Source: a virus
Direction: 5' to 3' (one strand)
IMG/VR virus record: IMGVR_UViG_3300015603_000046
Location: 1-30,261 of that record
Length of the DNA: 30,261 nt
A model generated the notes under the pieces. It saw only the letters and a list, made by a program, of their open reading frames with translations. It was not told the DNA's origin and did not search any database. Of this stretch, positions 1-8,411 are shown piece after piece (the first letter of the stretch is position 1; the number at the start of each line of letters is the position of its first letter). The position numbers and the translations under genes were made by a program.

Positions 1-237
1 AAAAAAAGTTCTGAATCATATGCGAGAGGATATGAAAACGGACTTGAAGATGGCATAGAAGAAATGAGACTCAAAAACGCAGGACTGTATAGGCAGTTAT
101 TCGGTGAAATGAGTGATGATAAAACATTCACGCCGAAAGCACTCTGGACACTATTCAATGATTATCGCCCTCTCTTTACCCCAGAACAATTAGAAGATAT
201 TAAAAAAACTATAACTGAACCATTTAAGAAATTATAA
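1..237 (+). CDS. Hypothetical protein, 5' end outside window
   Basis: An open frame runs from the first base to a TAA at 235-237 and gives the last 78 residues of a protein whose start lies upstream. The visible part is charged and probably helical (SYARGYENGLEDGIEEM, then LYRQLFGEM), and ends in a lysine-rich helix. I recognise no family. It is followed 2 bases later by the next gene, so the two are probably co-transcribed in a run of small phage genes. Confidence 0.6.
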   Translation, partial: KKSSESYARGYENGLEDGIEEMRLKNAGLYRQLFGEMSDDKTFTPKALWTLFNDYRPLFTPEQLEDIKKTITEPFKKL

Positions 238-239
238 AT

Positions 240-437
240 ATGCAAGAAATTCAATTCGCATTTCGAGTTATCAAACCAAAAGAGTTTACCCTCCAACAAT
301 TAATAAGTAATTTGGAGGAGGCACAGTGGCAATTAGAGAAAGAAGGAAAGGCTAACTCGTATATTGTCGCCACGCAATATGAAGATTTGACAGACCGTTT
401 TGGTAAGAAGTTCTGTATATTATTCAAGAAAAAATAA
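240..437 (+). CDS. Small hypothetical protein (65 aa)
   Basis: The ATG follows the previous stop by 2 bases and the stop is followed 2 bases later by another ATG, the tight packing typical of phage genes. The product is a small soluble protein with a beta-like start (EIQFAFRVIKPKEF), a central amphipathic helix (LQQLISNLEEAQWQLEKEG) and a basic tail ending FKKK. No SD sequence is visible; the leader is A/T-rich like most genes here. No family recognised. Confidence 0.55.
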   Translation: MQEIQFAFRVIKPKEFTLQQLISNLEEAQWQLEKEGKANSYIVATQYEDLTDRFGKKFCILFKKK

Positions 438-439
438 GT

Positions 440-592
440 ATGAATTATTTGAAAAATCATATACAGGCTTGTTATTATAGGACTCTTCCGTGCATAGATT
501 TTGACAACGGAGGAAAAAGAACAGAGGGGATGTCTTGGGGAAAAAGTATTTATCTAATGTTTTATTACTTGATAAAGAAACTAATTAAATAG
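440..592 (+). CDS. Small hypothetical protein (50 aa)
   Basis: A 50-codon frame starts with ATG 2 bases after the stop of the preceding gene and ends TAG at 590-592. It begins MNYLKNHIQACYYRTLPCID and ends in a hydrophobic then basic segment (IYLMFYYLIKKLIK) that could be a short amphipathic or membrane-associated helix. Coding status is inferred from the tight spacing only. No SD site and no recognised family. Confidence 0.4.
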   Translation: MNYLKNHIQACYYRTLPCIDFDNGGKRTEGMSWGKSIYLMFYYLIKKLIK

Positions 593-619
593 TTTATAGT
601 TATGGAAGAGAAAACTAAA

Positions 620-655
620 CTGTAAAACCTTTTAGAGAATAATATCGTTTTACAG
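620..655. repeat. 9-bp perfect inverted repeat in intergenic gap
   Basis: CTGTAAAAC (620-628) and GTTTTACAG (647-655) are exact reverse complements separated by 18 bases. They lie in the 593-769 gap between small genes. There is no T-run after the second arm, so it is not an obvious terminator; a protein-binding dyad or an RNA hairpin is possible. Nothing else is recognisable in this gap except an AAGAGG at 741-746. Confidence 0.45.
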
Positions 656-769
656 GCTTACATAATTTGGTAAACATCAACTATCAACCTGATACATAAA
701 GCCCCGCAAACGTCAAAATAGAATATAAAGAAACGATTTTAAGAGGTGGAACTTTTAATAAAAACAGAT

Positions 770-1048
770 ATGGAAGAGGAAATACTAAAGAGAGGTCTCG
801 TCGGTGGCAAGGTGAAGTATGAAATTTATCGTCCAGGGAAGCCTCTTCTCGGAAAGCCGTTCACTCTCACTTCAAAGAATATCGGAGCCGTTTTCCGAAG
901 GGTGGAGAGGTTATTAGATACTCAATGTGTCGACTACCCGAAGCGATTCTATACTCAATACGGAACAGGAAGAATGGAAGCAGACGGTCGCATCATTTTC
1001 GATGCTTGGGATAATCCACCGAAAATTCTAACAAAAAAAGATTTCTAA
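770..1048 (+). CDS. Small hypothetical protein (92 aa)
   Basis: I chose the ATG at 770 (MEEEILKRGLVGG), preceded by an A/T-rich leader like most genes here. A GTG at 746 would add eight residues but sits directly on the AAGAGG motif and is less likely. The product is small and mixed alpha/beta with several basic residues around the middle (FRRVERLL, YPKRFYTQYGTGRME) and ends PPKILTKKDF. The next ATG starts 2 bases after its stop. No recognised family. Confidence 0.55.
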   Translation: MEEEILKRGLVGGKVKYEIYRPGKPLLGKPFTLTSKNIGAVFRRVERLLDTQCVDYPKRFYTQYGTGRMEADGRIIFDAWDNPPKILTKKDF

Positions 1049-1050
1049 AT

Positions 1051-1296
1051 ATGGAGAAACAAAAGCGACTGTTGGAGATAATCAAGGAAGTAGAAGATCA
1101 CGGGATAGGAGAGGTAAAGATAACCTTGAAAGAAGATGGAGTATGGATTATACGGGCCGAGAAGTGGACTGAAGAGCCGTCTGAAGTCTGCATATCATTC
1201 GCTATTGAGACTATAAAGGGATGGGGATTTGGAGGAATCGAAATACGAGACGGAGAATATAAGCTTTTGAAACAAGGAAAAACGATAAAAATTTGA
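1051..1296 (+). CDS. Small hypothetical protein (81 aa)
   Basis: The ATG is 2 bases after the preceding stop. The product is a compact charged protein with an N-terminal helix (KQKRLLEIIKEVEDHG) followed by beta-like stretches (EVKITLKEDGVWIIRAEKW, GGIEIRDGEYKLL). No domain is recognised. Its stop codon TGA (1294-1296) is part of the -35 hexamer of the next promoter, so this gene marks the end of the upstream transcription block. Confidence 0.55.
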   Translation: MEKQKRLLEIIKEVEDHGIGEVKITLKEDGVWIIRAEKWTEEPSEVCISFAIETIKGWGFGGIEIRDGEYKLLKQGKTIKI

Positions 1297-1321
1297 CAGA
1301 AACCAAGAAATGTGCTAGGCT
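1293..1321 (+). promoter_or_regulatory. Sigma70-type promoter upstream of terS
   Basis: A perfect -35 hexamer TTGACA (1293-1298) is followed after 17 bases by TAGGCT (1316-1321), which matches 3 of 6 positions of the -10 consensus but has the extended TGn element (TGC) directly before it. Predicted start of transcription is near 1328. The -35 box overlaps the stop codon of the preceding gene. Confidence 0.6.
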
Positions 1322-1354
1322 GTAAGTAATTGAATATGCTGACCGATGAACGGA

Positions 1355-1388
1355 GGCGACAACCATTATGGTTTTGTCGTCTTTTTTT
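1355..1388 (+). terminator. Intrinsic terminator in the terS leader
   Basis: GGCGACAA (1355-1362) pairs with TTGTCGTC (1374-1381; one G-U pair) and is followed by seven T (1382-1388). It lies only about 30 bases after the predicted start at 1328, so transcription from the promoter at 1293 would either end as a short RNA of about 60 nt or read through into terS. A GGAGG (1352-1356) overlaps the foot of the stem. Confidence 0.65.
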
Positions 1389-1405
1389 GCGTTTGTTTTT
1401 TGAAT

Positions 1406-1488
1406 AGCGATTAGGTTCTCACTCACCTATCGACAGCACTCTGGGTTCGTCAAGACTGATAACCTCAGCCCCTCACAACCCTATCGCT
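1406..1488. other. Folded spacer before terS, possible packaging site
   Basis: Between the terminator and terS, AGCGAT (1406-1411) and ATCGCT (1483-1488) are reverse complements that bracket about 70 bases containing a second imperfect pairing (CTGGGTT with AACCTCAG). The gap has no convincing reading frame. Packaging (pac or cos) sites often lie in or next to the small terminase gene, so this is a candidate by position only. Confidence 0.25.
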
Positions 1489-1505
1489 GTTTAGGAAATA
1501 AATAA

Positions 1506-2009
1506 ATGGCAGAAACCAACCCAAATGGAGCGAATCAATATCAATTAGACCCGAGGCAGAATCTGTGTTGGGAACTTTATATAAATCCAATCTCAGAAAC
1601 ATTTAGTAATGGGCTCCAATCAGCCATAAAGGCAGGATATGAACCAGAGTATGCGGCTCAGATAACTACAACGGCATGGTTCATAGAAAAAGTGAGAAGA
1701 ATAAACATGCTGAGTAAGGCCGAAAAAGTTCTTGATGAAATGCTTGAAATGCCAGTGGAAGTTCTCGAATGGGAAGGACACGGAGAAGATGCAGAACAGA
1801 TAGTCAATACCAGTCCGGCATTAGTAAAGATAAAACAAGATACAGCTAAGTTCATAGCTGAAAGAGTGGGTAAAGATATTTATAGTAATAGGAGCGAACT
1901 AACAGGAAAGGGTGGCAAAGATTTAATACCGGATGAAGTTTCAAGAAAGCGATCGGATGAAGCAATTAAAAACTTCCTCAATGAACATCCAAGAAATAAT
2001 GAAGAGTGA
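1506..2009 (+). CDS. terS: Terminase small subunit
   Basis: The 167-residue product is probably the DNA-recognition subunit of the packaging motor, which binds phage DNA and passes it to the large subunit. Residues 34-60 (SNGLQSAIKAGYEPEYAAQ) match the helix-turn-helix style of small terminases, in which an alanine-rich helix and an 'AGY' turn precede a second helix. A helical oligomerisation segment follows (around KVLDEMLEMPVEVLEW) and the C-terminus is basic, then acidic. Its length is normal for the family. An AGGA lies 9 bases before the ATG. It overlaps the large subunit gene directly downstream, the standard arrangement, which is the strongest support for the call. Confidence 0.8.
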   Translation: MAETNPNGANQYQLDPRQNLCWELYINPISETFSNGLQSAIKAGYEPEYAAQITTTAWFIEKVRRINMLSKAEKVLDEMLEMPVEVLEWEGHGEDAEQIVNTSPALVKIKQDTAKFIAERVGKDIYSNRSELTGKGGKDLIPDEVSRKRSDEAIKNFLNEHPRNNEE

Positions 2010-3522
2010 TGATAAGAAGCTCAAGAAAGCCCTTTTTCAATTTAGCAGAAAGAACAGCCCAAAAGAAGTAGTTTTGAAGTTCAATCTCTGGTCAAGGGAG
2101 TTTTTCCCGAAGTATTTTACTTCAAAAGACGCTCCATTCCACGAAGAGATAGACATGGATAACCTTTCGACTTACTGGGGGACTATCCGATCATACGTCA
2201 ATATAGCCTTTCGTGGAGCTGCTAAGACAGCAAAAACGAAACTCTTTCTGGCTTACTGTATAGCGAATGATACTGACCATTATCGGAAATACATTAAAGT
2301 TCTTTCAGCCGATGGAGATAATAGCACTCAGATCGTCACGGACATGTATAACATGCTCGCTAATGTATCAGCCTATTACCCCGAATTGTTTGAAGATACC
2401 AAAGAGAAGCGAGAAGAGCGGATGTCATCCTTCACTACTTCTACAGGAATAAAGGTCAAGGCAGATACGGTAGGCATGGATCAGCGTGGAGCTATTCAGG
2501 AAGAGAACCGCCAAGACCTTATATGGTACGAAGATTTCGAGAATAGAACGACCTTGAGAAGTGCCAGAAAGACAAAGTCAATCTGGGAAAACATGGAAGA
2601 AGCTCGGACTGGTCTCGCTGTTAATGGATCGTGTATTTATACCGCCAACTATATTTCAGAATCAGGAAATGTCCATACCCTCATTACCAAGAAAAGTACC
2701 GATAAGAAAGTTTTAATAATCCCAATCAAAGAAAACGGAGAAAGCACATGGAAAGATAGATACTCATTGGAAGACATCGAGCAGATGAAGCAAGACGACG
2801 ATGATTTCTGGGGAGAAAGAATGTGCAAGCCATCAGCCGGAAAAGATGTGTTATTCAATCGAGAAAGTGTTGAGAAGCAAGTGCCGAAAGAGCCAATCAG
2901 AGAAACCGCCGGATTCAAGATATTCAGAGAGTTCGATCCAAGCCATAGGATAGCCTCAGGACACGATGTGGCAGGAGGAGTAGGACTGGACAGCTCAACA
3001 TCGGTATTCATAGATTTCGACGTTATACCATCACAAGTGATAGGAACTTTCCACAGTAATGAGATAAAACCAGAAGCATTCGGTTACGAAGTGAAAAGAG
3101 AGAACGACATTTTCGGAGGCTGTCTCTCTGCTATAGAGAATAACAAGTTTGATTCTTCCATACAGATAGCCAAGCAAGAAGAAGTAAATCTTTATACGAC
3201 AGAGGGTAAGGCGATGGCAATGAATGTTCCAATCCCAAAGAACTACGGATGGAATACAAATGCCTTAACGAAACCAAAGATGCTCCTTTCGTTCTCAAAA
3301 GCAGTAGAAGACGGACTGATAGATCTCAATGATATAGACCTCATTAACGAATGCAAAAGCTATACCAGAAACGACCTGATTGATGATGAGAAAGACCCAC
3401 GACTGACAACACGACATTTTGACATATTGATAGCGGCCTGTATCGCCTGGCAGATGAAAGATCACGCGAGGAATAAAACAGTACAGAATCTTAATTTCCC
3501 TCAGGAAAACACAATCTGGTAG
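2002..3522 (+). CDS. terL: Terminase large subunit (ATPase and nuclease)
   Basis: The 506-residue product is the packaging motor: an N-terminal ATPase that drives DNA into the prohead and a C-terminal nuclease that cuts it. A deviant Walker A loop is seen at about residues 70-79 (FRGAAKTAKT). A Walker B-like strand lies at about 173-180 (LIWYEDFE). The RNase H-like nuclease core shows GHDVAGG near 320-326 (D322), an acidic residue in SAIENN near 379 and RHFDILIAA with Asp near 474. Earlier in-frame ATGs exist at 1933, 1957 and 1981, but they overlap terS more; 2002 gives an 8-base overlap. Length is normal for the family. Confidence 0.92.
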   Translation, partial: KSDDKKLKKALFQFSRKNSPKEVVLKFNLWSREFFPKYFTSKDAPFHEEIDMDNLSTYWGTIRSYVNIAFRGAAKTAKTKLFLAYCIANDTDHYRKYIKVLSADGDNSTQIVTDMYNMLANVSAYYPELFEDTKEKREERMSSFTTSTGIKVKADTVGMDQRGAIQEENRQDLIWYEDFENRTTLRSARKTKSIWENMEEARTGLAVNGSCIYTANYISESGNVHTLITKKSTDKKVLIIPIKENGESTWKDRYSLEDIEQMKQDDDDFWGERMCKPSAGKDVLFNRESVEKQVPKEPIRETAGFKIFREFDPSHRIASGHDVAGGVGLDSSTSVFIDFDVIPSQVIGTFHSNEIKPEAFGYEVKRENDIFGGCLSAIENNKFDSSIQIAKQEEVNLYTTEGKAMAMNVPIPKNYGWNTNALTKPKMLLSFSKAVEDGLIDLNDIDLINECKSYTRNDLIDDEKDPRLTTRHFDILIAACIAWQMKDHARNKTVQNLNFPQENTIW

Positions 3523-3525
3523 CGT

Positions 3526-5658
3526 ATGGCAATAAAAAAAGAACAACTAAAAGAAGCACAAGACGACTCAAAGTTGTTGTCTGAGCTTATCAACCATTAT
3601 AACGAAAGCGAAAAGTATATCGCTCAGATACGAGATAACGCCGACTTCACCTGGGATGATCGAGAGAATATGCTCGTTGGCGTACTCACTGATATCGGTT
3701 CAAAGACAACAAAGAGCAAAGTGAATACGCAAGACCTCGTGAACTTGATACTCGATGGAGCATCTCGTGTTATGGCTCAGTTTCCTACCGGTACCATTCA
3801 AGCAATCAATACAGAAGACGATAAAGGCAAAAACATTTTAATGAACTTGGTACATGAGAAATACATAGTACCTAATGCAGACTCACAATTTGATTTTCTT
3901 ACTAAACTTCGTATTTGGGACATTTATTCTCGTGTGTTTGGATCAATGCCAGCACTCGTAGATTATCGTGTTGATGATGACTATATCGGACCAGATATGT
4001 GGCTCATTCATCCTCGAAACTTCTTTCCTCAAGCAGGATGCACAAACATTAACTCAATGGATTATGCTCAGGTTTCTACTTGGGTGTCTGTTGAATATCT
4101 TAAAGGACGAGATAAAAAGGTTTGGAAGAACCTTCCGGAACTTATTAGGAAAGTAAAAGAAGGAGGAAAAACAAAGCAACAAATGGAGCAAAAACATTTG
4201 CCTGTCAATGAACGATTGAATTCAGTCTTTGCATCAGAAACAGGAGAATTTGCACAGTGTGAATTACTTACTGAATATAGAAAGAATCGTTGGATTACCT
4301 ATTCAAAAGAATACAATCTTGTTGCTCGTGATATGCCGAACCCACAAGATAACAACGAGCTTCCTATCGTGATGAAGCATTGTTTCCCTTTGATAGATCG
4401 CCTCTATGCACTCGCAGAATTTGAAAGAGGACATACATTACAGAAAGCGGCCAACTCGCTCGTCAATCTCTATTTTGAAGGAGTTCAGATGAGTATTTTC
4501 CCTCCGCTTATTCTTGACCAGAACGGCATTGTAGCATCGACCATTGAATACAAAGCCAAAGCAAAATGGATTCGTACAAAGGCAGGAGCTATCGAACAGA
4601 TGAAACTTTCTCCAGAAGGATTGAACACTTTCAACTCGACATACGGCTTCCTCAAGTCTCAGATGTTGAACCTCGGAGCGACTACTGATACGACAGTTTC
4701 AAAAGATACAGACCCTGGACAGGGAAAAACTCCTCAGGCTTTGAAGATGCAAGGAGCACGAGAGGGTGCTCGTGATAATTGGGATCGTTTCATGATGGAA
4801 CAGGCTCTTGAGCAAGTAAACCAGAAATTCATTGATCTCCTTTCAACCAAACAAGAGAAGCCTATCGACATTACTCTTTTCAAGTCAGACCTCAAGAAAC
4901 TTCAAGAAGCATATCCGGATGAAGACCTTTCTACTGTATTTGGACTTAAGGCATATACATCAGGAAACGCAGGGAAGTTGACCGTGGCTTCTGATACCTG
5001 GAAGGACGGCAAGAGCAACATAAAATTCAAGTACATCATCGATTCGGGCTCAACCATGAAGAAGGACGATGAAGAAGAACACGATGCTCTCGTAGAAATA
5101 ATGGCTTTGATTCTCAAATTTCCAGATGCTCTTCCTCAGATTACTCAGAAAGGGACATTTACCCTTGGAGATAAGACATTTAACTTCGGAGAGGCCATCA
5201 AGCGTTACATTATCACATCAGGCGTACAGGATTCCGAGAAAATCATCAGTGATAACAAAGACCAACAGGGACAGCCTGGAGCTCAAGATCAGAACGCCCA
5301 GAGCCAAGCACAGGTTCAGCAACTCACTCAACAAGTACAACAACTCATGCAAGGGATGCAACAGATGCAGGCCGAGATAGCAAAAAAGCCAGAGAAGAAA
5401 GTAGAGGACTCGATTTCCTATAAGGATGTTCCTGATGACGTGAAACGGCAGATAGAAGCGAAAGCAGGATTGACACCATCGAGTGAATTTTCAGTCGGAG
5501 AAGGGGAAGACCCTGTTCATAAAGCTATGAATCTTATACGAGGCTCAAGGGCGGTAGAAGAGCCAGTGCCAACGCTCAATCAAGAAGCTCCAAAGCCAGA
5601 TTTCGCTTCAATGCTAGGCGGAGCACCAAATAATTCACCTGCACCAGCAGGACAATAA
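3526..5658 (+). CDS. Portal protein
   Basis: The 710-residue product is probably the dodecameric portal through which DNA enters and leaves the head. It follows terL by 3 bases, the normal position, and has the size of podovirus-type portals. Visible features are a helical N-terminus, an alternating alpha/beta body with NSLVNLYFEGVQMSIFPPL near 325-345 and a C-terminal glutamine-rich coiled coil at about 587-625 (QQLTQQVQQLMQGMQQMQ), followed by a proline-rich tail. Glutamine-rich C-terminal helices resemble the barrel or crown extensions of some podovirus portals. The call rests mainly on position, length and general pattern, with no single diagnostic motif. Confidence 0.82.
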   Translation: MAIKKEQLKEAQDDSKLLSELINHYNESEKYIAQIRDNADFTWDDRENMLVGVLTDIGSKTTKSKVNTQDLVNLILDGASRVMAQFPTGTIQAINTEDDKGKNILMNLVHEKYIVPNADSQFDFLTKLRIWDIYSRVFGSMPALVDYRVDDDYIGPDMWLIHPRNFFPQAGCTNINSMDYAQVSTWVSVEYLKGRDKKVWKNLPELIRKVKEGGKTKQQMEQKHLPVNERLNSVFASETGEFAQCELLTEYRKNRWITYSKEYNLVARDMPNPQDNNELPIVMKHCFPLIDRLYALAEFERGHTLQKAANSLVNLYFEGVQMSIFPPLILDQNGIVASTIEYKAKAKWIRTKAGAIEQMKLSPEGLNTFNSTYGFLKSQMLNLGATTDTTVSKDTDPGQGKTPQALKMQGAREGARDNWDRFMMEQALEQVNQKFIDLLSTKQEKPIDITLFKSDLKKLQEAYPDEDLSTVFGLKAYTSGNAGKLTVASDTWKDGKSNIKFKYIIDSGSTMKKDDEEEHDALVEIMALILKFPDALPQITQKGTFTLGDKTFNFGEAIKRYIITSGVQDSEKIISDNKDQQGQPGAQDQNAQSQAQVQQLTQQVQQLMQGMQQMQAEIAKKPEKKVEDSISYKDVPDDVKRQIEAKAGLTPSSEFSVGEGEDPVHKAMNLIRGSRAVEEPVPTLNQEAPKPDFASMLGGAPNNSPAPAGQ

Positions 5659-5665
5659 CAAAACT

Positions 5666-5803
5666 ATGGCAAAGAAAATGATGCAGACGATGAAGTCTCC
5701 ATTCGGAGGAAAGATGATAACAAACAAACGTGTACCAGTACCAGTGAAGAAAGGTGCTAAGTGTAAAGATTGTGGAATGCCAATCGCTAAATGTAAATGC
5801 TAA
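5666..5803 (+). CDS. Small zinc-binding protein (45 aa)
   Basis: A 45-codon frame starts 7 bases after the portal stop and ends TAA at 5801-5803. The N-terminal part is basic and methionine-rich (MAKKMMQTMKSPFGGKM); the C-terminus has CKDCGMPIAKCKC, giving four cysteines in a CxxC...CxC layout able to bind one zinc ion. Short proteins of this kind between portal and scaffold are frequent in phage metagenomes, but their role is unknown to me. The next gene starts 2 bases after its stop. Confidence 0.6.
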   Translation: MAKKMMQTMKSPFGGKMITNKRVPVPVKKGAKCKDCGMPIAKCKC

Positions 5804-5805
5804 GT

Positions 5806-6156
5806 ATGGAATCATCACCACCCGTAAAATTTGGACTCCCAAAAGCTCACGAAGAACTCAATCCTGTGGTTGAGAAAGCTATTGGAGAAGATGAGATAAT
5901 CGCTCGGCTTTTTGGCGACCCAGCTTGGGAGGCGTTGAAGGCAAGAATACAGCGAAGAATGAAATCTCTTGAAGATACCACGAGAGTTACTCAAGACTCA
6001 GTAGAAGCGATTGATGACATGGCAATTTTCGGATTTAAGTGTATGGCAAAAGATCTCCTCATGGAAGCTTACCAAGGAGTAATCGATGATGTAGATGCAA
6101 CCGCCATAATCCTTAAAGAAAAGGAAAATGAATCAGGAAAAGACAGTAAGCGATGA
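5806..6156 (+). CDS. Hypothetical head-region protein (116 aa)
   Basis: I chose ATG 5806 (MESSPPVKFG), 2 bases after the preceding stop; an ATG at 5797 would overlap the zinc protein. The product is acidic and mainly helical, with WEALKARIQRRMKSLEDTTR in the middle and a long helix toward the end (VIDDVDATAIILKEKENE). No family is recognised. Its place between portal and scaffold suggests a minor head or assembly protein. It overlaps the next gene by 29 bases. Confidence 0.55.
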   Translation: MESSPPVKFGLPKAHEELNPVVEKAIGEDEIIARLFGDPAWEALKARIQRRMKSLEDTTRVTQDSVEAIDDMAIFGFKCMAKDLLMEAYQGVIDDVDATAIILKEKENESGKDSKR

Positions 6157-6349
6157 GGAAGAATTTATTGAAGAATCAACTATTCATCAACTGAGTCCTC
6201 CAACAGTAGGGAGAAATCACGGGTGGATTCAGCAAGGTCCCTATCTCAACTATTTCAAATGCGATTCTCCTCATGGAATAAATATAGGAATCAACAAGAT
6301 ATTCAAAGGATATACCAAAGAAGGTACGTTAAAAATCGAAGATAAATAA
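6128..6349 (+). CDS. Hypothetical protein (73 aa)
   Basis: The ATG lies within the 3' end of the preceding gene in another frame, preceded by AAGGAAA. The product starts acidic (SDEEEFIEEST) and continues with aromatic, glycine-rich sequence (VGRNHGWIQQGPYLNYF, SPHGINIGINKIFKG) that looks like a small beta fold. I do not recognise it. The gap after it to the scaffold gene (6350-6410) has no clear promoter or terminator. Confidence 0.5.
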   Translation: MNQEKTVSDEEEFIEESTIHQLSPPTVGRNHGWIQQGPYLNYFKCDSPHGINIGINKIFKGYTKEGTLKIEDK

Positions 6350-6410
6350 GGTGGCAGACCGACCGTGCGTGTGCAAAATATGGTGTGAATAATTCGTTAA
6401 TCTTACAGCA

Positions 6411-7217
6411 ATGTTAGATAACAGAGACCTAGAGGCGATAAATAATCCTGTCGAGGAAACAGAAACGCCGACTGTTGAAACTGAAGAGGTTGAAACCCCT
6501 CAGGAAAGTCCTGAAATCGCTCCTGAGCCAGCGAAAGAGCCAGATGTGGAGGCAAATCCTCAAGAGGAAACTCAACCAGCCACTCCGGCAGTAGAGTATC
6601 CCAAGCCAGGTCGAGCCGAGTCGAGGATAAAAGAGGTCATTGCTGAAAGGCATAACCTTGCCAATGAGAATGCGGAGTTGAAGGCACAAATTGCTAACTT
6701 CAAAACTCAACCAGCTCCAGAGATGGAAGGCGACATGACTTACGATGATCTCAATCGTACGATAAATGAGAGAGCCATGCAGGCAGCTGAATTGATTGCA
6801 AAAGGTAATCAGGTAGAACAAGAGTATACGGGACAAGTCAAAACATGGGCTACAGACTTTGAAAAAGTAAAGGAATCAAATCCTGCACTCAATCCGGAGT
6901 CCCCAGACTATGACCCAGAACTCGACGCTACGCTTGCAAGACTTTTGGATGACGGACACGGAAACCCACGAGTTGATATTCTTGTCTCAGATGTACTGAA
7001 GACACTCAATAAGAGAGAATCTGCTGTCACTTCAAAAGCAATCGAGAAAGGAAAGTCGGAAGCGAATGCTACTCTCGCCAGACAGTCTGCTGAAGGTGCA
7101 ATCACTCCGTCGAACAAGGTGAGCAAGACTGAAGAATATACTCAAGATGAAATTGACAATATTCAACAGACGAACAATCGCTTGTATACCGAACTCGTAG
7201 CACAAGGAAGAATTTAA
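6411..7217 (+). CDS. Capsid scaffolding protein
   Basis: The 268-residue product probably guides assembly of the major capsid protein into a prohead and is then removed. It sits directly before the capsid gene. It has the expected composition: residues 1-65 are a low-complexity Glu/Pro/Thr-rich segment, residues about 65-105 form a predicted coiled coil (ESRIKEVIAERHNLANENAELKA), and the rest is helical and highly charged with no cysteine. The C-terminal helical segment (QDEIDNIQQTNNRLYTELVAQGRI) is the usual place for the capsid-binding element. No protease motif is visible. Confidence 0.8.
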   Translation: MLDNRDLEAINNPVEETETPTVETEEVETPQESPEIAPEPAKEPDVEANPQEETQPATPAVEYPKPGRAESRIKEVIAERHNLANENAELKAQIANFKTQPAPEMEGDMTYDDLNRTINERAMQAAELIAKGNQVEQEYTGQVKTWATDFEKVKESNPALNPESPDYDPELDATLARLLDDGHGNPRVDILVSDVLKTLNKRESAVTSKAIEKGKSEANATLARQSAEGAITPSNKVSKTEEYTQDEIDNIQQTNNRLYTELVAQGRI

Positions 7218-7255
7218 ATAAAATTTATAGATTGTCAGGGAATCGCTAAAAAGAA

Positions 7256-8368
7256 ATGGCAACATTAGGAGCAAATCCAGGAGAGGCCTTTGGCCGTAAC
7301 TCCTTGAAGAAGTATTTTGCCTCTGCTATTAGCCCAAAAATTACCAACTCAAAGTGGGAGGGTGAAGTCAAGGGTGGCAGAGGTGATCGTGTAAACATCC
7401 TTACTTACGGAAACGTAGCGTGGGCTGACTACACAGGTGCTGATATCACATTCGCTGATATCCCAGAAGTAGAGGGTCAAATGATCCTTGAGAAGCAACG
7501 AAGCAATGCGTTTCGTATTCTGGATTGGGACAAATTTAAGAGCTATGCAACTGATGCAGATTCTACTGAGTCTGAAAACACAGCTGCTCTCTTGAAGCAA
7601 GAAGTTGATGCATACAACCTTGGTTTCTATGTCGATGCCGCTGCTGCCAACAAAACTGGTGCTGCTGCGTATGCAACTGGAACAGTCACGGTTGATGTGA
7701 CGACAGGTGCAGTTACAGGTTCTGGAACGACTTTTACTACTGCTATGGCAGGTGGAAGTTTCAAAGCACTTGGTCACACTGCAACATATCGTGTAAAAAC
7801 ATTTACAAACACGACTTCAATCGTGATTGAAGATGACAATGATGATGTGGTTTCTGCTTACACAGGTGGTGCAATCGCAGGTGGTGCAACATTCACACTC
7901 GGTGGATATGCAAAGTTGCAGGTTACCAAAGACACGATTGACGCTGTTGTTCTCGGACTCAAAGAATCTCTTGACCAGAAGGATGCTAACGATAAAGCTA
8001 CTTGTCCAACTGACGGTCGTTTCCTCGTTATTCCTTCAAAGATTGAAAGCCTCTTGCTCCAGTCTGGACAACTCACTCCTTATACCCCATCGGTATACGA
8101 AGATGTGATCAAACTTGGTATCATCGGTCAATTCCGAGGGTTCAAAGTATTCCGTTCTGAAGAAGTTACTGGAAACAACACCACTGGTTACCACATTCTC
8201 GCTGGTCATCCAATGGGTATCACTCACGCCTTTGTTCAAATCAACTCAACAGTCGTAAAAGACCTTGAGAAGAACTTTGGAAAGGGTTACAAGAGTCTCG
8301 TTGCTTACGGTTCAAAGGTGCTCGATGAGCGTCGTAAGTACCTCGCAACGGCATGGGTATACGTTTAG
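7256..8368 (+). CDS. Major capsid protein with inserted beta domain
   Basis: The 370-residue product is probably the main shell protein with the HK97 fold. Support comes from its place after the scaffold gene and from typical sequence: an N-terminal arm, GDRVNILTYGNVAWADY near 43-60, and a C-terminal part with FRGFKVFRSEEVTG and a terminal TAWVYV strand. Residues about 141-217 are a Thr/Gly/Ala-rich segment with the pattern TGTVTVD...VTGSGTTFTT..., which looks like a separate small beta domain inserted into the shell protein, possibly exposed on the outside. The upstream leader (gctaaaaagaaATG) has no SD sequence although this should be the most expressed gene. Confidence 0.85.
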   Translation: MATLGANPGEAFGRNSLKKYFASAISPKITNSKWEGEVKGGRGDRVNILTYGNVAWADYTGADITFADIPEVEGQMILEKQRSNAFRILDWDKFKSYATDADSTESENTAALLKQEVDAYNLGFYVDAAAANKTGAAAYATGTVTVDVTTGAVTGSGTTFTTAMAGGSFKALGHTATYRVKTFTNTTSIVIEDDNDDVVSAYTGGAIAGGATFTLGGYAKLQVTKDTIDAVVLGLKESLDQKDANDKATCPTDGRFLVIPSKIESLLLQSGQLTPYTPSVYEDVIKLGIIGQFRGFKVFRSEEVTGNNTTGYHILAGHPMGITHAFVQINSTVVKDLEKNFGKGYKSLVAYGSKVLDERRKYLATAWVYV

Positions 8369-8411
8369 AGCTTAGATAAGCCATAAACATTACAATTTAA
8401 TAGTTTTATGT

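Noticed and set aside
1933-2001. Earlier ATG starts for the large terminase
   Set aside because: They lengthen the overlap with terS to 29-77 bases, have no SD, and add residues without family support; 2002 gives a normal 8-base overlap.
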